Shown: positions 7,896 to 15,931 of the stretch, one piece after another
Numbering within the stretch: the stretch's first letter is position 1
How the letters are laid out: every line of letters begins with the position of its first letter
Source of the DNA: DASVNK01 sp036383895
GTDB taxonomy: Bacteria > Verrucomicrobiota > Verrucomicrobiia > Limisphaerales > SXQI01
DNA: 64,000 nucleotides
NCBI GenBank assembly: GCA_036383895.1
Contig: DASVNK010000054.1
Span: 1 to 64,000 of the forward strand
Direction: 5' to 3'
Notes under the pieces: model-generated
Told to the model about the DNA's origin: nothing
The model's input: only the letters and a program-made list of their open reading frames with translations
The model's database searches: none
Translations under genes and position numbers: made by a program

Positions 7896-8780
7896 ATGCT
7901 CGAGGATCGCTCATACATGCAGGAACCGGTGTTTGGACCGCGCAAGTCCATCACGGTCGTCATGCTGGTCATCCTGGGCATTTGCTTTGTATTGCAGAGC
8001 ATTCTGTTTTCCTACAGCGCTGCCGGAAGCGAGTTCGTGTTCAATCTTTTTCTGCACGACGAAGCGCTCTCTCGCGGGCACGTTTGGCAGTTGCTCACGT
8101 TCCAGTTTTTGCACGCCGGGTTCATCCACGTGCTGTTCAACGGCATCGCGCTTTATTTTTGTGGTTCCGTTCTGGAGCGAATCCTTTCCACGCGCGAATG
8201 GCTGAAGCTTTATTTCGGCGCAGGCCTGGCCGGTGGACTTCTGCACGCGCTCGGTTCGCTCGTTCTGCCTGGCAATTTTCCGACCCCGGTCGTCGGCGCT
8301 TCTGCCGGTGTCTCCGGTTTGCTAGCGGGATTCGCGATGATCCATCCCACGCAGGACATCTATTTTATGTTTGTCCTGCGGTTCCAGGCGCGCTTTCTGT
8401 TTTATCTGCTGGTTGGCCTTAGCACGCTGTTTATTCTGGTTCCCGCCGCGGGCGCCGGGTTAGGTGCTCACGGTGCTCACCTGGGGGGACTACTCTTCGG
8501 CTACGCGTATGTCCGTTGGATTCGCCACATGGAGTGGAAATGGAAAATTCCGAGTGTAAATGTTTTTCGGAAGCCCAAAGTGTTTGTCCATACCCGCCGC
8601 TCAAACAAAAACGAATGGCCCTCCCAGCCGCCGAGAAAATCTGAGCTTCCATCTGAAGAGTTCATTTCCCAAGAGGTGGATCCGATCCTCGACAAAATCT
8701 CCGCCCACGGCATCCAAAGCCTCACTGAACGCGAGCGCAAAATCCTTGAGGCGGCGCGGGCGAAGATGGCGAAGCGCTGA
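7896..8780 (+). CDS. Rhomboid-family intramembrane serine protease
   Basis: This 294-residue protein has six membrane helices in the first ~210 residues. The oxyanion region is in the H73/H78...N82 stretch (FLHAGFIHVLFN), the catalytic Ser is S136 in GASAGVSG, and the partner His is H195 in GAHGAHLGG. This Ser-His dyad cleaves membrane-embedded substrates. An ~85-residue cytoplasmic tail ends in a basic/acidic helix (LTERERKILEAARAKM) like that of many rhomboids of this type. ATG at 7917 has a GAGGA ten bases upstream and may be the true start, which would remove seven residues. Confidence 0.93.
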   Translation: MLEDRSYMQEPVFGPRKSITVVMLVILGICFVLQSILFSYSAAGSEFVFNLFLHDEALSRGHVWQLLTFQFLHAGFIHVLFNGIALYFCGSVLERILSTREWLKLYFGAGLAGGLLHALGSLVLPGNFPTPVVGASAGVSGLLAGFAMIHPTQDIYFMFVLRFQARFLFYLLVGLSTLFILVPAAGAGLGAHGAHLGGLLFGYAYVRWIRHMEWKWKIPSVNVFRKPKVFVHTRRSNKNEWPSQPPRKSELPSEEFISQEVDPILDKISAHGIQSLTERERKILEAARAKMAKR

Positions 8781-8882
8781 TTAAAGCAGGCTCGCCGTCC
8801 TGGGCTGGGGCGCGGTTGTTTCGAAGATTTGGATTTCCTTAACACTTGAACCTGCGACCGGGCGGGAGATACAATTGAGCCG

Positions 8883-9188
8883 TTGTTCGGAGAATCGAGT
8901 ATTCGGCTGCAAATCTCGCCCGCATACCGGAAGCCAATTTTTGAGGCTTTGGTGTTGCAGGCGATTATCGCGGTATTGAGCCTGATGATTCTGGACGGCG
9001 GAACGATCGCACGCATTTGCGCGATTGCGCTCATCGGGTTCCGGGGAGGAACCGCCTTGCTGATTTTGCGTCGGCCGACCACTCCGACAAGCTTTGACCT
9101 GACATTCGTGCGTTTCGGATATTTGGCGGTAGTTTTACTAGCGTTGTTGCTGGTTCACTTCATCTGGCCCTCAGGAAAAGTTCTGTAA
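8883..9188 (+). CDS. Small membrane protein of unknown function
   Basis: From TTG 8883 the frame encodes 101 residues with three likely membrane spans: ~20-37 (IFEALVLQAIIAVLSLMIL), ~43-61 (ARICAIALIGFRGGTALLIL) and ~76-95 (FGYLAVVLLALLLVHFIW). The loop RRPTTPTSFD faces the basic side. No ATG is available near the beginning. Hydrophobicity and frame length support a real gene, but the family is not recognised. It sits between the rhomboid and DHFR-like genes, with ~100 and 29 nt gaps. Confidence 0.55.
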   Translation: MFGESSIRLQISPAYRKPIFEALVLQAIIAVLSLMILDGGTIARICAIALIGFRGGTALLILRRPTTPTSFDLTFVRFGYLAVVLLALLLVHFIWPSGKVL

Positions 9189-9217
9189 GAAATCGCTTCG
9201 GCAAGAGGAAGAAATCA

Positions 9218-9859
9218 ATGCCAAAAGTCCGCGTTCACTGTTTCGCTATTTCACTCGACGGGTTCGGCGCTGGGCCGAACCAAAGCCTGGAGAATCCGCT
9301 CGGCGTCGGTGGCGAGAACCTCCACAGATGGTTTTTGCCTACGCGCACGTTTCAACGAATGCAGGGCAAAAGCGACGGGACTACTGGGCCGGACAACAGC
9401 TTTGCCGAGCGCGGTTTTGAGCGCATTGGCGCGTGGATTATGGGGCGGAATATGTTCGGGCCAATCCGTGGGGAGTGGCCTGATGACGAATGGAAAGGTT
9501 GGTGGGGCGAAGAGCCGCCGTATCACACGCCGGCATTTGTGCTGACGCATCATCCGCGTCACCCAATCGAAATGAAAGGCGGCACGACATTCCACTTTGT
9601 TACGGAGGGCATTCACGCCGCACTCGAACGCGCTCGGGAAGCTGCAGGCGATCTTGATATTCGGGTCGGCGGCGGAGTGTCCACGGTGCGCCAATACCTT
9701 CAAGCAGGCCTGATTAATGAAATGCATCTGGCGATCGCGCCGGTCTTGCTCGGCAGTGGTGAGAATCTCCTCGCGGGGATTGATCTGCTCAAACTCGGCT
9801 ACAAAGTCGCTGAGCACACGACCACCTCGGGTGCGACTCACATCGTGCTGACGAAATGA
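9218..9859 (+). CDS. Dihydrofolate reductase-like protein (RibD C-terminal domain family)
   Basis: The 213-residue product starts with a strand and loop like DHFR (VHCFAISLDGFGAGPNQS). It has the GRNMFGP motif at ~77-83 and the nucleotide-binding RVGGGVSTVRQYLQAGLINEMHLAIAPVLLGSG of the RibD-C/YyaP-type family. These soil-bacterial proteins are NADPH-binding reductases of unknown substrate, not the folate enzyme FolA. Its stop overlaps the start of the SRPBCC gene by four bases (ATGA), so the two are translationally coupled. Confidence 0.88.
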   Translation: MPKVRVHCFAISLDGFGAGPNQSLENPLGVGGENLHRWFLPTRTFQRMQGKSDGTTGPDNSFAERGFERIGAWIMGRNMFGPIRGEWPDDEWKGWWGEEPPYHTPAFVLTHHPRHPIEMKGGTTFHFVTEGIHAALERAREAAGDLDIRVGGGVSTVRQYLQAGLINEMHLAIAPVLLGSGENLLAGIDLLKLGYKVAEHTTTSGATHIVLTK

Positions 9860-10287
9860 ATCCTTTCCAAACCTCTCGTGAAATTGCAGCGACGCCTGAA
9901 CAAATCTTCGCGGCGTTCAGCGATCCCGAGCGCCTGGCGCGGTGGTGGGGACCGGCGGGATTTACGAATACCTTCAAGATTTTCGAGTTTAAGCCGGGCG
10001 GCCATTGGTCGTTCACGATGCATGGCCCCGAAGGGCACAAGTTTCCGAACGAATCAGTCTTCGCCGAAATCGAGGCACCTACGAGCCTCGTCATCCAACA
10101 TGTCTCCGGGCCGAAATACCGGTTGACCATCAATCTTTCTGCCGCCGGAGAGAGAACGCTAGTTTCCTGGAGTCAACATTTCGAAGACGATGCGGTGGCG
10201 CAGCGTATCGCCCACATTGTCATTCCCTCGAATGAGCAGAACCTCGACCGCCTGACGGCGGAAGTCCTTCGCCCAGCCGACAGTTGA
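9856..10287 (+). CDS. SRPBCC-family (AHSA1/START-like) protein
   Basis: This 143-residue protein is a single START/Bet v1-like domain. It opens TSREIAATPEQIFAAFSDPERLARWWGP, which is diagnostic for the Aha1-C/CalC branch ('rwWgp.gft'). A curved sheet follows (FKPGGHWSFTMHGPEG, FAEIEAPTSLVIQHVSGPKY), then a C-terminal helix. Such proteins bind hydrophobic ligands in a cavity; the ligand here is unknown. It is coupled to the upstream DHFR-like gene by ATGA overlap, a pairing common in soil bacteria. Confidence 0.9.
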   Translation: MNPFQTSREIAATPEQIFAAFSDPERLARWWGPAGFTNTFKIFEFKPGGHWSFTMHGPEGHKFPNESVFAEIEAPTSLVIQHVSGPKYRLTINLSAAGERTLVSWSQHFEDDAVAQRIAHIVIPSNEQNLDRLTAEVLRPADS

Positions 10288-10544
10288 GATTCGATGCTTC
10301 GCCGCAGGGAAATCCCTCGGCGAAAGTTGCAGAAGCGGAAAACGGCGTTATCGTGGGCAGTTCCGGTGCGAGCGGTGGCTTGTGGGTGCAGGCCATTGAA
10401 TGGTCTGTGGAGGAGAGCGAAGCCACGGTGCTGTTTCGAGCCGGAATTGATGTTCAGAATCAGTTTGGAGCCGCTTTCGTAAGGAGCAACAAGGACAAGG
10501 GTTTTTGCACTTTGGGAAGAGTGTTAAAATTTTTCAAATACTTG

Positions 10545-10572
10545 TTGCACTGAGGAAAGTGAGTGGTAAGAT
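10545..10572 (+). promoter_or_regulatory. Sigma-70-type promoter for the rpsL ribosomal cluster
   Basis: TTGCAC (10545-10550) and TAAGAT (10567-10572) are separated by 16 bp, in an otherwise gene-free region 78 nt before rpsL. A second TTGCAC at 10505-10510 with TAAAAT at 10525-10530 has only 14 bp between the boxes and is less likely. Transcription would begin near 10579. Confidence 0.55.
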
Positions 10573-10585
10573 TCGCGCTCCGTTT

Positions 10586-10626
10586 CTCCAGGGGTTTCTG
10601 GAACGGTTGATACAACCCGGTTTTTT
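10586..10626 (+). promoter_or_regulatory. Leader hairpins upstream of rpsL
   Basis: Two short stems lie in the predicted leader. TCCAG/CTGGA surrounds GGGTTT (10587-10601). GGTTG/CAACC surrounds ATA (10605-10617) and is followed by CGG and a run of six T (10621-10626). The second resembles a weak attenuator. It could be an autoregulatory target for a protein of the operon, but nothing in the sequence proves binding. Confidence 0.3.
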
Positions 10627-10649
10627 GTAGTCCGAGATATTTAGTCGTC

Positions 10650-11048
10650 ATGCCGACCATTAATCAGCTCGTCCGAAAAGGACGAAACAAGTTGAAGTAC
10701 AAGAGCAAATCGCCCGCTCTTGAGAACGCGCCGTTCCGTCGTGGAGTGTGTCTGCAAGTGATGACGCGCACGCCGAAGAAGCCGAATTCCGCGATGCGGA
10801 AGGTGGCCAAGGTGCGTTTGACGAACGGCTACGAAGTGATAGCATACATCCCCGACGAAGGGCACAACCTCCAGGAACATTCGATCGTTCTGGTTCGTGG
10901 TGGGCGTGTAAAAGATCTTCCGGGTGTTCGTTATCACATCGTTCGCGGAACTCTCGATGCTGCCGGCGTGGAAAAACGTCGCGTCAGCCGTTCCAAGTAT
11001 GGCGTGAAACGTCCGAAAGCAGCGGCCGCCGGTGCAGCCAAAAAGTAA
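10650..11048 (+). CDS. rpsL: 30S ribosomal protein S12
   Basis: The 132-residue S12 sits at the decoding centre. The streptomycin-region motif TPKKPNSAMRKVAKVRL is wild type (both lysines present), and PGVRYHIVRGTLDAAGV carries the second loop with the conserved Asp/Pro region (KDLPGV). The core is followed by a short extra tail, KAAAAGAAKK, beyond the usual ~124 residues. It is first gene of the block, with rpsG 19 nt downstream. Confidence 0.98.
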   Translation: MPTINQLVRKGRNKLKYKSKSPALENAPFRRGVCLQVMTRTPKKPNSAMRKVAKVRLTNGYEVIAYIPDEGHNLQEHSIVLVRGGRVKDLPGVRYHIVRGTLDAAGVEKRRVSRSKYGVKRPKAAAAGAAKK

Positions 11049-11067
11049 AGAATTTAGCTAATTAAGT

Positions 11068-11541
11068 ATGTCCAGGAGACGCCAAGCAATTAAGCGCAGT
11101 GTATCGGACGATCCGAAGTTTAACAGCGCTTTGGTCAGCCGCCTGATCAATATGGTCATGGGTAGCGGCAAGAAGACCCTCGCGCAGAGGATCGTTTACG
11201 GGACTTTCGACCGCATCGCGGAGAAGAATCCGAATTCGAATCCGCTCGAGATTCTGCAACGCGCGGTGGAAAACGCGAAGCCTCGCCTGGAAGTAAAAGC
11301 ACGCCGCGTGGGTGGTGCGACTTACCAGGTGCCGATGGAAGCGGCTCCGGAACGGCAGTTGTCGCTGGCGCTGCGCTGGCTCGTGAATTTCGCGGATGCT
11401 CGTAAAGGGCAGCCGATGCAGGATGCTTTAGCCGGCGAGATTTTGGATGCGTATCAGGGACAGGGGAACGCGATCCGAAAACGTGACGAAGTGCATAAGA
11501 TGGCCCAGGCGAACAAGGCTTTCGCGCACTTCCGCTGGTAG
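11068..11541 (+). CDS. rpsG: 30S ribosomal protein S7
   Basis: This 157-residue S7 organises the 3' major domain of 16S rRNA. The start MSRRRQAIKRSVSDDPKF, the conserved LINMVMGSGKKTLAQRIVYG and the RVGGATYQVPMEA beta-ribbon that reaches the E site are all present, and the end KANKAFAHFRW is complete. The usual bacterial length is ~156. It is followed by a terminator-like hairpin before fusA. Confidence 0.98.
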   Translation: MSRRRQAIKRSVSDDPKFNSALVSRLINMVMGSGKKTLAQRIVYGTFDRIAEKNPNSNPLEILQRAVENAKPRLEVKARRVGGATYQVPMEAAPERQLSLALRWLVNFADARKGQPMQDALAGEILDAYQGQGNAIRKRDEVHKMAQANKAFAHFRW

Positions 11542-11560
11542 AAACGGTTTTTAAACAAGT

Positions 11561-11595
11561 ACGCCCCGTGGCCGAAAACTCGGGGCGTTTTTATT
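11561..11595 (+). terminator. Terminator-like hairpin between rpsG and fusA
   Basis: ACGCCCCG (11561-11568) pairs perfectly with CGGGGCGT (11581-11588) across a 12-nt loop and is followed by TTTTATT. It lies inside the rpsG-fusA gap, only ~14-26 nt before the fusA start. It probably attenuates rather than ends transcription, because no promoter fits between it and fusA. Confidence 0.82.
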
Positions 11596-11608
11596 CTCTG
11601 TAAGAAAG

Positions 11609-13783
11609 ATGGAAGCAGTAATGGACAAAAAGTCGGTGAATTCGCCGGGTCGCCAATATACCCAGGAGCGAACACGCAACATTGGTATCGCCGCGCACAT
11701 CGATGCGGGCAAGACCACAACCACCGAGCGTATCCTGTTCTACACTGGTCTTATCCATAAGATGGGTGACGTCGATGACGGCAATACTGTCACCGACTGG
11801 ATGGAGCAGGAGCGTGAACGCGGTATTACCATTACTTCCGCGGCGACCACTTGCTATTGGACCCAGAAAGACGACGGGATCGACAAGCTTTACAAAGGCA
11901 TTCCGCACCGGATTAACATTATCGATACTCCGGGACACGTGGACTTTACCGCAGAGGTGGAGCGTTCCATGCGTGTGTTGGACGGCGCGGTCGCAGTGTT
12001 CTGCGGCGTGGCGGGCGTGCAGCCGCAGTCGGAAACGGTTTGGCGCCAGGCGACCAAGTATAAAGTTCCGCGTATTGCGTTCGTCAACAAGATGGATAGG
12101 ACCGGCGCGAATTTCGAAAACGCCGTCGACGAGATGCGCAAAAAGCTCGGCGCTTATGCGTATCCGGTGATCATTCCGATCGGCCGGGAAGATTATCTCA
12201 AGGGCGTGATCGACGTCATCAGCCAGAAGGCAATCATCTATGATGAATCCGACGCGGCTGGTCTGAAGTATACCGTCGGCGAGATTCCTGCAGAACTGCA
12301 GGAGAAGGCGAAGACCGCTCTCGCGGAACTGATTGACGCTGTTTCCAATAAGGATGACGAGATCGCGGAGTACGTTCTCGAAGATAAGCAGATTCCTGCG
12401 GACGTGCTGAAGAAGGCGATCCGCCGGTTGACCTGCAAAATTGAATTTGTGCCGGTGGTTTGCGGTTCGGCATTCAAGAAAAAGGGTGTGCAACCGTTGG
12501 TTGATGCGGTCCTCGATTATCTCCCCGGGCCGTTGGATATTCCTCCTGCGCAAGGGCACATCCCTGGCGCGGAAGAGAAAGCGGACGTTGTTTCTGATGA
12601 CAACGGGCAGTTCTGCTCGCTGGCGTTCAAGCTGTGGCGCGATCCATACGTCGGCAAGCTGGTGTTCTTCCGCGTTTACAGCGGCATGCTCAAGAAGGGC
12701 GATACGATTTACAATCCGCGCACCCGCAAGCGCGAACGCGTCAGCCGCGTGATGATGATTCAGGCGGACAAACGTATTGACGTCGAGACGGTTTACGCCG
12801 GTGACATTGCGGCGCTGGTTGGTCTGCGCAACATCACGACGGGCGACACGCTTTGTAACGAAGATTACGACATCATGCTGGAACCGCCGACGTTCCCGGA
12901 ACCGGTCATCAGCATGGCTGTCGAGCCAAAGACGAAGGCTGACCGCGAGAAGATGGGCGAAGGCTTGCAGCAGTTGGCTGAAGAAGATCCGACTTTCCGT
13001 TGCTTCACCAATGAAGAAACTGGTCAGTTGATCATCGCGGGCATGGGCGAGTTGCACCTGGAAATTATTCGCGACCGTTTGTTCCGCGAGTTCAAGGTGG
13101 AAGCGAATTCGGGCGCGCCGCAGATTGCCTATCGCGAAACATTCACGAAAGCCGCGGAAGGCGAAGGAAAGTTCATTCGCCAGTCCGGTGGACGTGGGCA
13201 ATACGGTCACGCTGTCATTACCGTGCAGCCGAACGAACGCGGCAAAGGCATTGAGATCGAGAATAAAATTGTCGGTGGAACCATCCCGAAGGAATATATC
13301 CCGGCGGTAATTGATGGAATCGAAGAAGCGATCAAGGGCGGCGTCATGGCCGGCTTCCAGGTCGTCGATATCAAGGTGCAGGTGATCGATGGTTCGTTCC
13401 ATGAAGTCGATTCGAATGAGTTGGCATTCAAGATGGCTGGAATTTTCGCGCTGAAAGAAGCGGCGAAGAAAGCTGCGCCGATCCTGCTCGAACCGATCAT
13501 GAAGGTCGAGTGCTCCACGCCTGAGGAATACCAGGGCGATATCATGGGCGATTTGAGCCGTCGTCGTGGAAAGATCATGGGCATGGAAGCCAAGGGCAAC
13601 GCTGTTGCCGTGAATGCGGAAGTGCCCCTCGCGGAAATGTTCGGTTACGCGACTGCGATTCGCTCGTTGTCGAAAGGCCGCGCCGCTTACTCGATGGAAC
13701 CGCTCGCGTTCGAACCGGTGCCTTCGCAGATCTCCGAAACGATCATGGATGCTGCCAAGAACAAACCGGCAGCACGTAGCTAA
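11609..13783 (+). CDS. fusA: Translation elongation factor G
   Basis: EF-G of 724 residues drives ribosome translocation and, with RRF, recycling. The GTPase motifs are G1 AHIDAGKT (29-36), G3 DTPGH and G4 NKMD. Domains II-V follow, with the domain IV loop region (GGRGQYGHAVITVQP) and the C-terminal SKGRAAYSMEPLAFEPVP. The first-listed ATG is at 11609. A second in-frame ATG at 11621 has GGAAG upstream at good spacing and would give 720 residues; the N-terminus MDKKSVNSPGRQYTQERTRN looks natural from there. tuf, which usually follows, is missing: rpsJ comes 51 nt later. Confidence 0.98.
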   Translation: MEAVMDKKSVNSPGRQYTQERTRNIGIAAHIDAGKTTTTERILFYTGLIHKMGDVDDGNTVTDWMEQERERGITITSAATTCYWTQKDDGIDKLYKGIPHRINIIDTPGHVDFTAEVERSMRVLDGAVAVFCGVAGVQPQSETVWRQATKYKVPRIAFVNKMDRTGANFENAVDEMRKKLGAYAYPVIIPIGREDYLKGVIDVISQKAIIYDESDAAGLKYTVGEIPAELQEKAKTALAELIDAVSNKDDEIAEYVLEDKQIPADVLKKAIRRLTCKIEFVPVVCGSAFKKKGVQPLVDAVLDYLPGPLDIPPAQGHIPGAEEKADVVSDDNGQFCSLAFKLWRDPYVGKLVFFRVYSGMLKKGDTIYNPRTRKRERVSRVMMIQADKRIDVETVYAGDIAALVGLRNITTGDTLCNEDYDIMLEPPTFPEPVISMAVEPKTKADREKMGEGLQQLAEEDPTFRCFTNEETGQLIIAGMGELHLEIIRDRLFREFKVEANSGAPQIAYRETFTKAAEGEGKFIRQSGGRGQYGHAVITVQPNERGKGIEIENKIVGGTIPKEYIPAVIDGIEEAIKGGVMAGFQVVDIKVQVIDGSFHEVDSNELAFKMAGIFALKEAAKKAAPILLEPIMKVECSTPEEYQGDIMGDLSRRRGKIMGMEAKGNAVAVNAEVPLAEMFGYATAIRSLSKGRAAYSMEPLAFEPVPSQISETIMDAAKNKPAARS

Positions 13784-13834
13784 CTCAATTTAGAATTAGA
13801 AAGTAAACCAACTTAGAATTGTTCTTTTAAACCT

Positions 13835-14143
13835 ATGGCAGGACAACGCATACGCATCCGGCTGAAAGCCTACGACCATCGCGTCATTGACCAGTCCGCC
13901 CACGATATCGTGGAGACGGTCAAGCGCACTGGTGCTCGTGTCGCCGGCCCCATCCCGCTGCCGACCCGCGTGGAGCGGTTCACCGTCGGACGGTCGCCGC
14001 ACTCGGACAAGAAGTCGCACGAAACTTTTGAGCAACGCACTCACAAGCGTTTGCTGGACATTATCGAACCAACCGCCAAGACGGTGGACGAGTTGAAGAA
14101 GCTCAACCTTCCGGCCGGCGTAGACATCACCATCAAGATCTAA
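13835..14143 (+). CDS. rpsJ: 30S ribosomal protein S10
   Basis: The 102-residue S10 has the complete core: GQRIRIRLKAYDHRVIDQSA, the extended loop (RVAGPIPLPTRVERFTV) and KSHETFEQRTHKRLLDIIEP. The loop docks on 16S rRNA and, in other bacteria, the protein also joins NusB in antitermination. It begins the S10 cluster here directly after fusA. rplC starts 4 nt after its stop. Confidence 0.98.
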   Translation: MAGQRIRIRLKAYDHRVIDQSAHDIVETVKRTGARVAGPIPLPTRVERFTVGRSPHSDKKSHETFEQRTHKRLLDIIEPTAKTVDELKKLNLPAGVDITIKI

Positions 14144-14147
14144 GTTT

Positions 14148-14837
14148 ATGCTCGCTTTGCTCGGAAAGAAATTAGGACAAACCCGCGTTTATGATAAGGC
14201 TGGGAACGCTGTGCCGGTCACAGTGGTGCTCGCTGGTCCGAACCGCGTGGTGCAGGTGAAGACCATCGAAACGGACGGCTATAAAGCTGTGCAACTCGGC
14301 TTCGACGATCAGAAGAGTGAGAAGCGCGTGACCAAGCCGCTGGCCGGTCATTTCAAGAAGAACAACGTGCAGTTCACCAAACGCACGCAGGAAGTTCGTG
14401 ATTTTTCGAAGGAAGTCAAAGCAGGCGACGTGGTCGGGCCCGACATTTTTGCGGTCGGCGATTTCGTGGATGCGATCGGATACACCAAAGGCCGTGGTTT
14501 CGAAGGCGTGGTGAAGCGCCATCAATTCCGTGGTGGTGACATGACGCACGGTGCAAAGGGATGGCATCGCCGCTCCGGCGCAATCGGTCAGCGCTTGTTC
14601 CCCGGCACAGTTATGCGCGGGATGAAGATGCCAGGTCACATGGGCCAGGTGCGTCGCACGACGCAGAACCTGGAAGTGATCCAGGTGCGTCCGGAAGATA
14701 ATGTCATTTTAATTAAAGGCGCGATCCCCGGTTCGAAGGGCGATTACGTGGTGATTCGCGAGTCGAAAAAGAGATCCAAGGCCATCATGACTGCGAAAGC
14801 AGCAGCAGCTCCGGCCAGTGGCAAAGCCAAGAAGTGA
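14148..14837 (+). CDS. rplC: 50S ribosomal protein L3
   Basis: L3 of 229 residues nucleates 23S rRNA folding near the peptidyl-transferase centre. The long loop is recognisable (GAKGWHRRSGAIGQRLFPG, then VMRGMKMPGHMG). Its Gln in AIGQ aligns with the residue methylated by PrmB in other bacteria. A ~15-residue Ala/Lys tail (AKAAAAPASGKAKK) extends beyond the usual end. The gene is four nt after rpsJ. Confidence 0.98.
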   Translation: MLALLGKKLGQTRVYDKAGNAVPVTVVLAGPNRVVQVKTIETDGYKAVQLGFDDQKSEKRVTKPLAGHFKKNNVQFTKRTQEVRDFSKEVKAGDVVGPDIFAVGDFVDAIGYTKGRGFEGVVKRHQFRGGDMTHGAKGWHRRSGAIGQRLFPGTVMRGMKMPGHMGQVRRTTQNLEVIQVRPEDNVILIKGAIPGSKGDYVVIRESKKRSKAIMTAKAAAAPASGKAKK

Positions 14838-14848
14838 TTGGATAGGAA

Positions 14849-15601
14849 ATGAAGCTTACGATTAAGAACAGTCAGGGCAAGGAAGCAGGAAGTTTCGACC
14901 TGTCCTTCGAACCTGTGGAAGCAGGCAAAGGCAACCAGGCAGTGCACGACGTGGTGGTCGCTTACATGGCGGCGCAACGCAGCGGCACCGCGAGCACCAA
15001 GACCATGGGTGACGTGGCCGGTAGCGGCAAAAAGCCCTGGCGCCAGAAGGGAACCGGTCGCGCACGCGCTGGTTCGTTCGCCTCTCCATTGTGGCGCGGC
15101 GGCGGAGTGGTGCATGGCCCGAAACCACGCGATTTTTCGAAGAAAGTCACCCGCAAGACCAAGCAACTCGCGTTGCGCAAAGCTTTTACTGAGCGCGTGA
15201 ACGCCGGCGAAGTGACCGTCCTGGAAGATATCAAGCTCGATTCACCGAAGACCAAAGGGTTCGTTGGAATTCTTAACTCGTTGAAGGTGGAAGGAACAAC
15301 CTTGCTCGTAGCGGAGAATGGCAACCAGAACCTAATTCTGGCCAGCCGCAATGTTGAAGGCCTCGAGCTCACGAATCCGCACAGCGTGAATACCTATCAA
15401 TTGCTTCGCGCCAAGAACGTCCTGTTCACTCGCAGCGCCATTGAAGTGTTGGATGCTCGTTTGAAGGGCGAAGCTGTTGAGGGGAGTTCTGAATCGGCGG
15501 AAACAGAAAAGCCGGCCAAGGCACCGAAAGCTGCTAAAGCTCCGAAAGCAACCAAAGCCGCAGCGCCGAAAGCGCCGAAAGCGCCAAAAGCGAAGAAATA
15601 A
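14849..15601 (+). CDS. rplD: 50S ribosomal protein L4 with extended Lys/Ala/Pro tail
   Basis: This 250-residue L4 has the normal core, including the exit-tunnel loop (TMGDVAGSGKKPWRQKGTGR, ARAGSFASPLWRGGGVVHGP) and a globular half ending near residue ~205. About 45 extra residues follow: an acidic start (EGSSESAETEKP), then imperfect repeats of KAPKAAK/KAPKATK/PKAPK. The tail is basic and presumably disordered, on the solvent side. In several bacteria L4 also regulates its own operon and contacts RNase E; whether the tail matters for either is unknown. Confidence 0.97.
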   Translation: MKLTIKNSQGKEAGSFDLSFEPVEAGKGNQAVHDVVVAYMAAQRSGTASTKTMGDVAGSGKKPWRQKGTGRARAGSFASPLWRGGGVVHGPKPRDFSKKVTRKTKQLALRKAFTERVNAGEVTVLEDIKLDSPKTKGFVGILNSLKVEGTTLLVAENGNQNLILASRNVEGLELTNPHSVNTYQLLRAKNVLFTRSAIEVLDARLKGEAVEGSSESAETEKPAKAPKAAKAPKATKAAAPKAPKAPKAKK

Positions 15602-15628
15602 GCTGGAAACTGCTAAATCGCACTTGCA

Positions 15629-15907
15629 ATGAACAATTTTGATGTCATTAAAACAGTCCGCCTCACGGAGAAGGGTTCTCGCCAGGGTGGATTCAATCAA
15701 TACACGGTGATTGCGGATCGTCGCGCGAACAAAGTGCAGATCCGCCGCGCAGTGGAAGAGTTGTTCAAGGTCAATGTGTTGGCCGTGAACACCATGAACG
15801 TTTCGGGGAAATATCGCCGCCAGCGCACCGCGCAAGCGGGCCAAACTTCCGATTGGAAGAAGGCCATCGTGACGCTGAAAGAGGGCGACAAGATCAGCCT
15901 CGTTTAA
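15629..15907 (+). CDS. rplW: 50S ribosomal protein L23
   Basis: The 92-residue L23 lines the exit of the peptide tunnel and is the docking site for trigger factor and SRP. The sequence runs from IKTVRLTEKGSRQGGFNQYT through ADRRANKVQIRRAVEELFKV to TMNVSGKYRRQR, covering the whole family domain. The gene lies between rplD (27-nt gap) and rplB (24-nt gap). Confidence 0.97.
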   Translation: MNNFDVIKTVRLTEKGSRQGGFNQYTVIADRRANKVQIRRAVEELFKVNVLAVNTMNVSGKYRRQRTAQAGQTSDWKKAIVTLKEGDKISLV

Positions 15908-15931
15908 GTATCGGAATAACTTAGGATTTGT

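Larger units (their letters stand above)
10288..10649. other. Upstream region of the ribosomal block
   Basis: These 362 bp precede rpsL. A hairpin at 10298-10324 (TTCGCCG/CGGCGAA with an inner GGG/CCC) lies just after the SRPBCC gene. It lacks a T-run and may be a 3' stabiliser or palindromic repeat. A promoter candidate lies at 10545-10572 and a ~70-nt leader with two small hairpins follows. An open 89-codon frame starting with TTG at 10284 has no domain, no good start and no plausible composition, and I do not accept it as a gene. Confidence 0.6.

Noticed and set aside
10505..10530. First TTGCAC/TAAAAT promoter upstream of rpsL
   Set aside because: The spacing is only 14 bp. The second TTGCAC with TAAGAT at 16 bp is better.
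10284..10553. 89-codon frame between the SRPBCC gene and rpsL
   Set aside because: TTG start without ribosome site, no domain, and it runs into the promoter area of the ribosomal block.
11591..13402. Open frame of 603 codons opposite fusA, and similar long frames at 21775-23076, 50979-52373, 52665-53933 and 56161-57318 opposite real genes
   Set aside because: They are antisense shadows of well-supported genes, created by GC-rich codon use. They have no recognisable domains and are rich in Arg/His/Leu.
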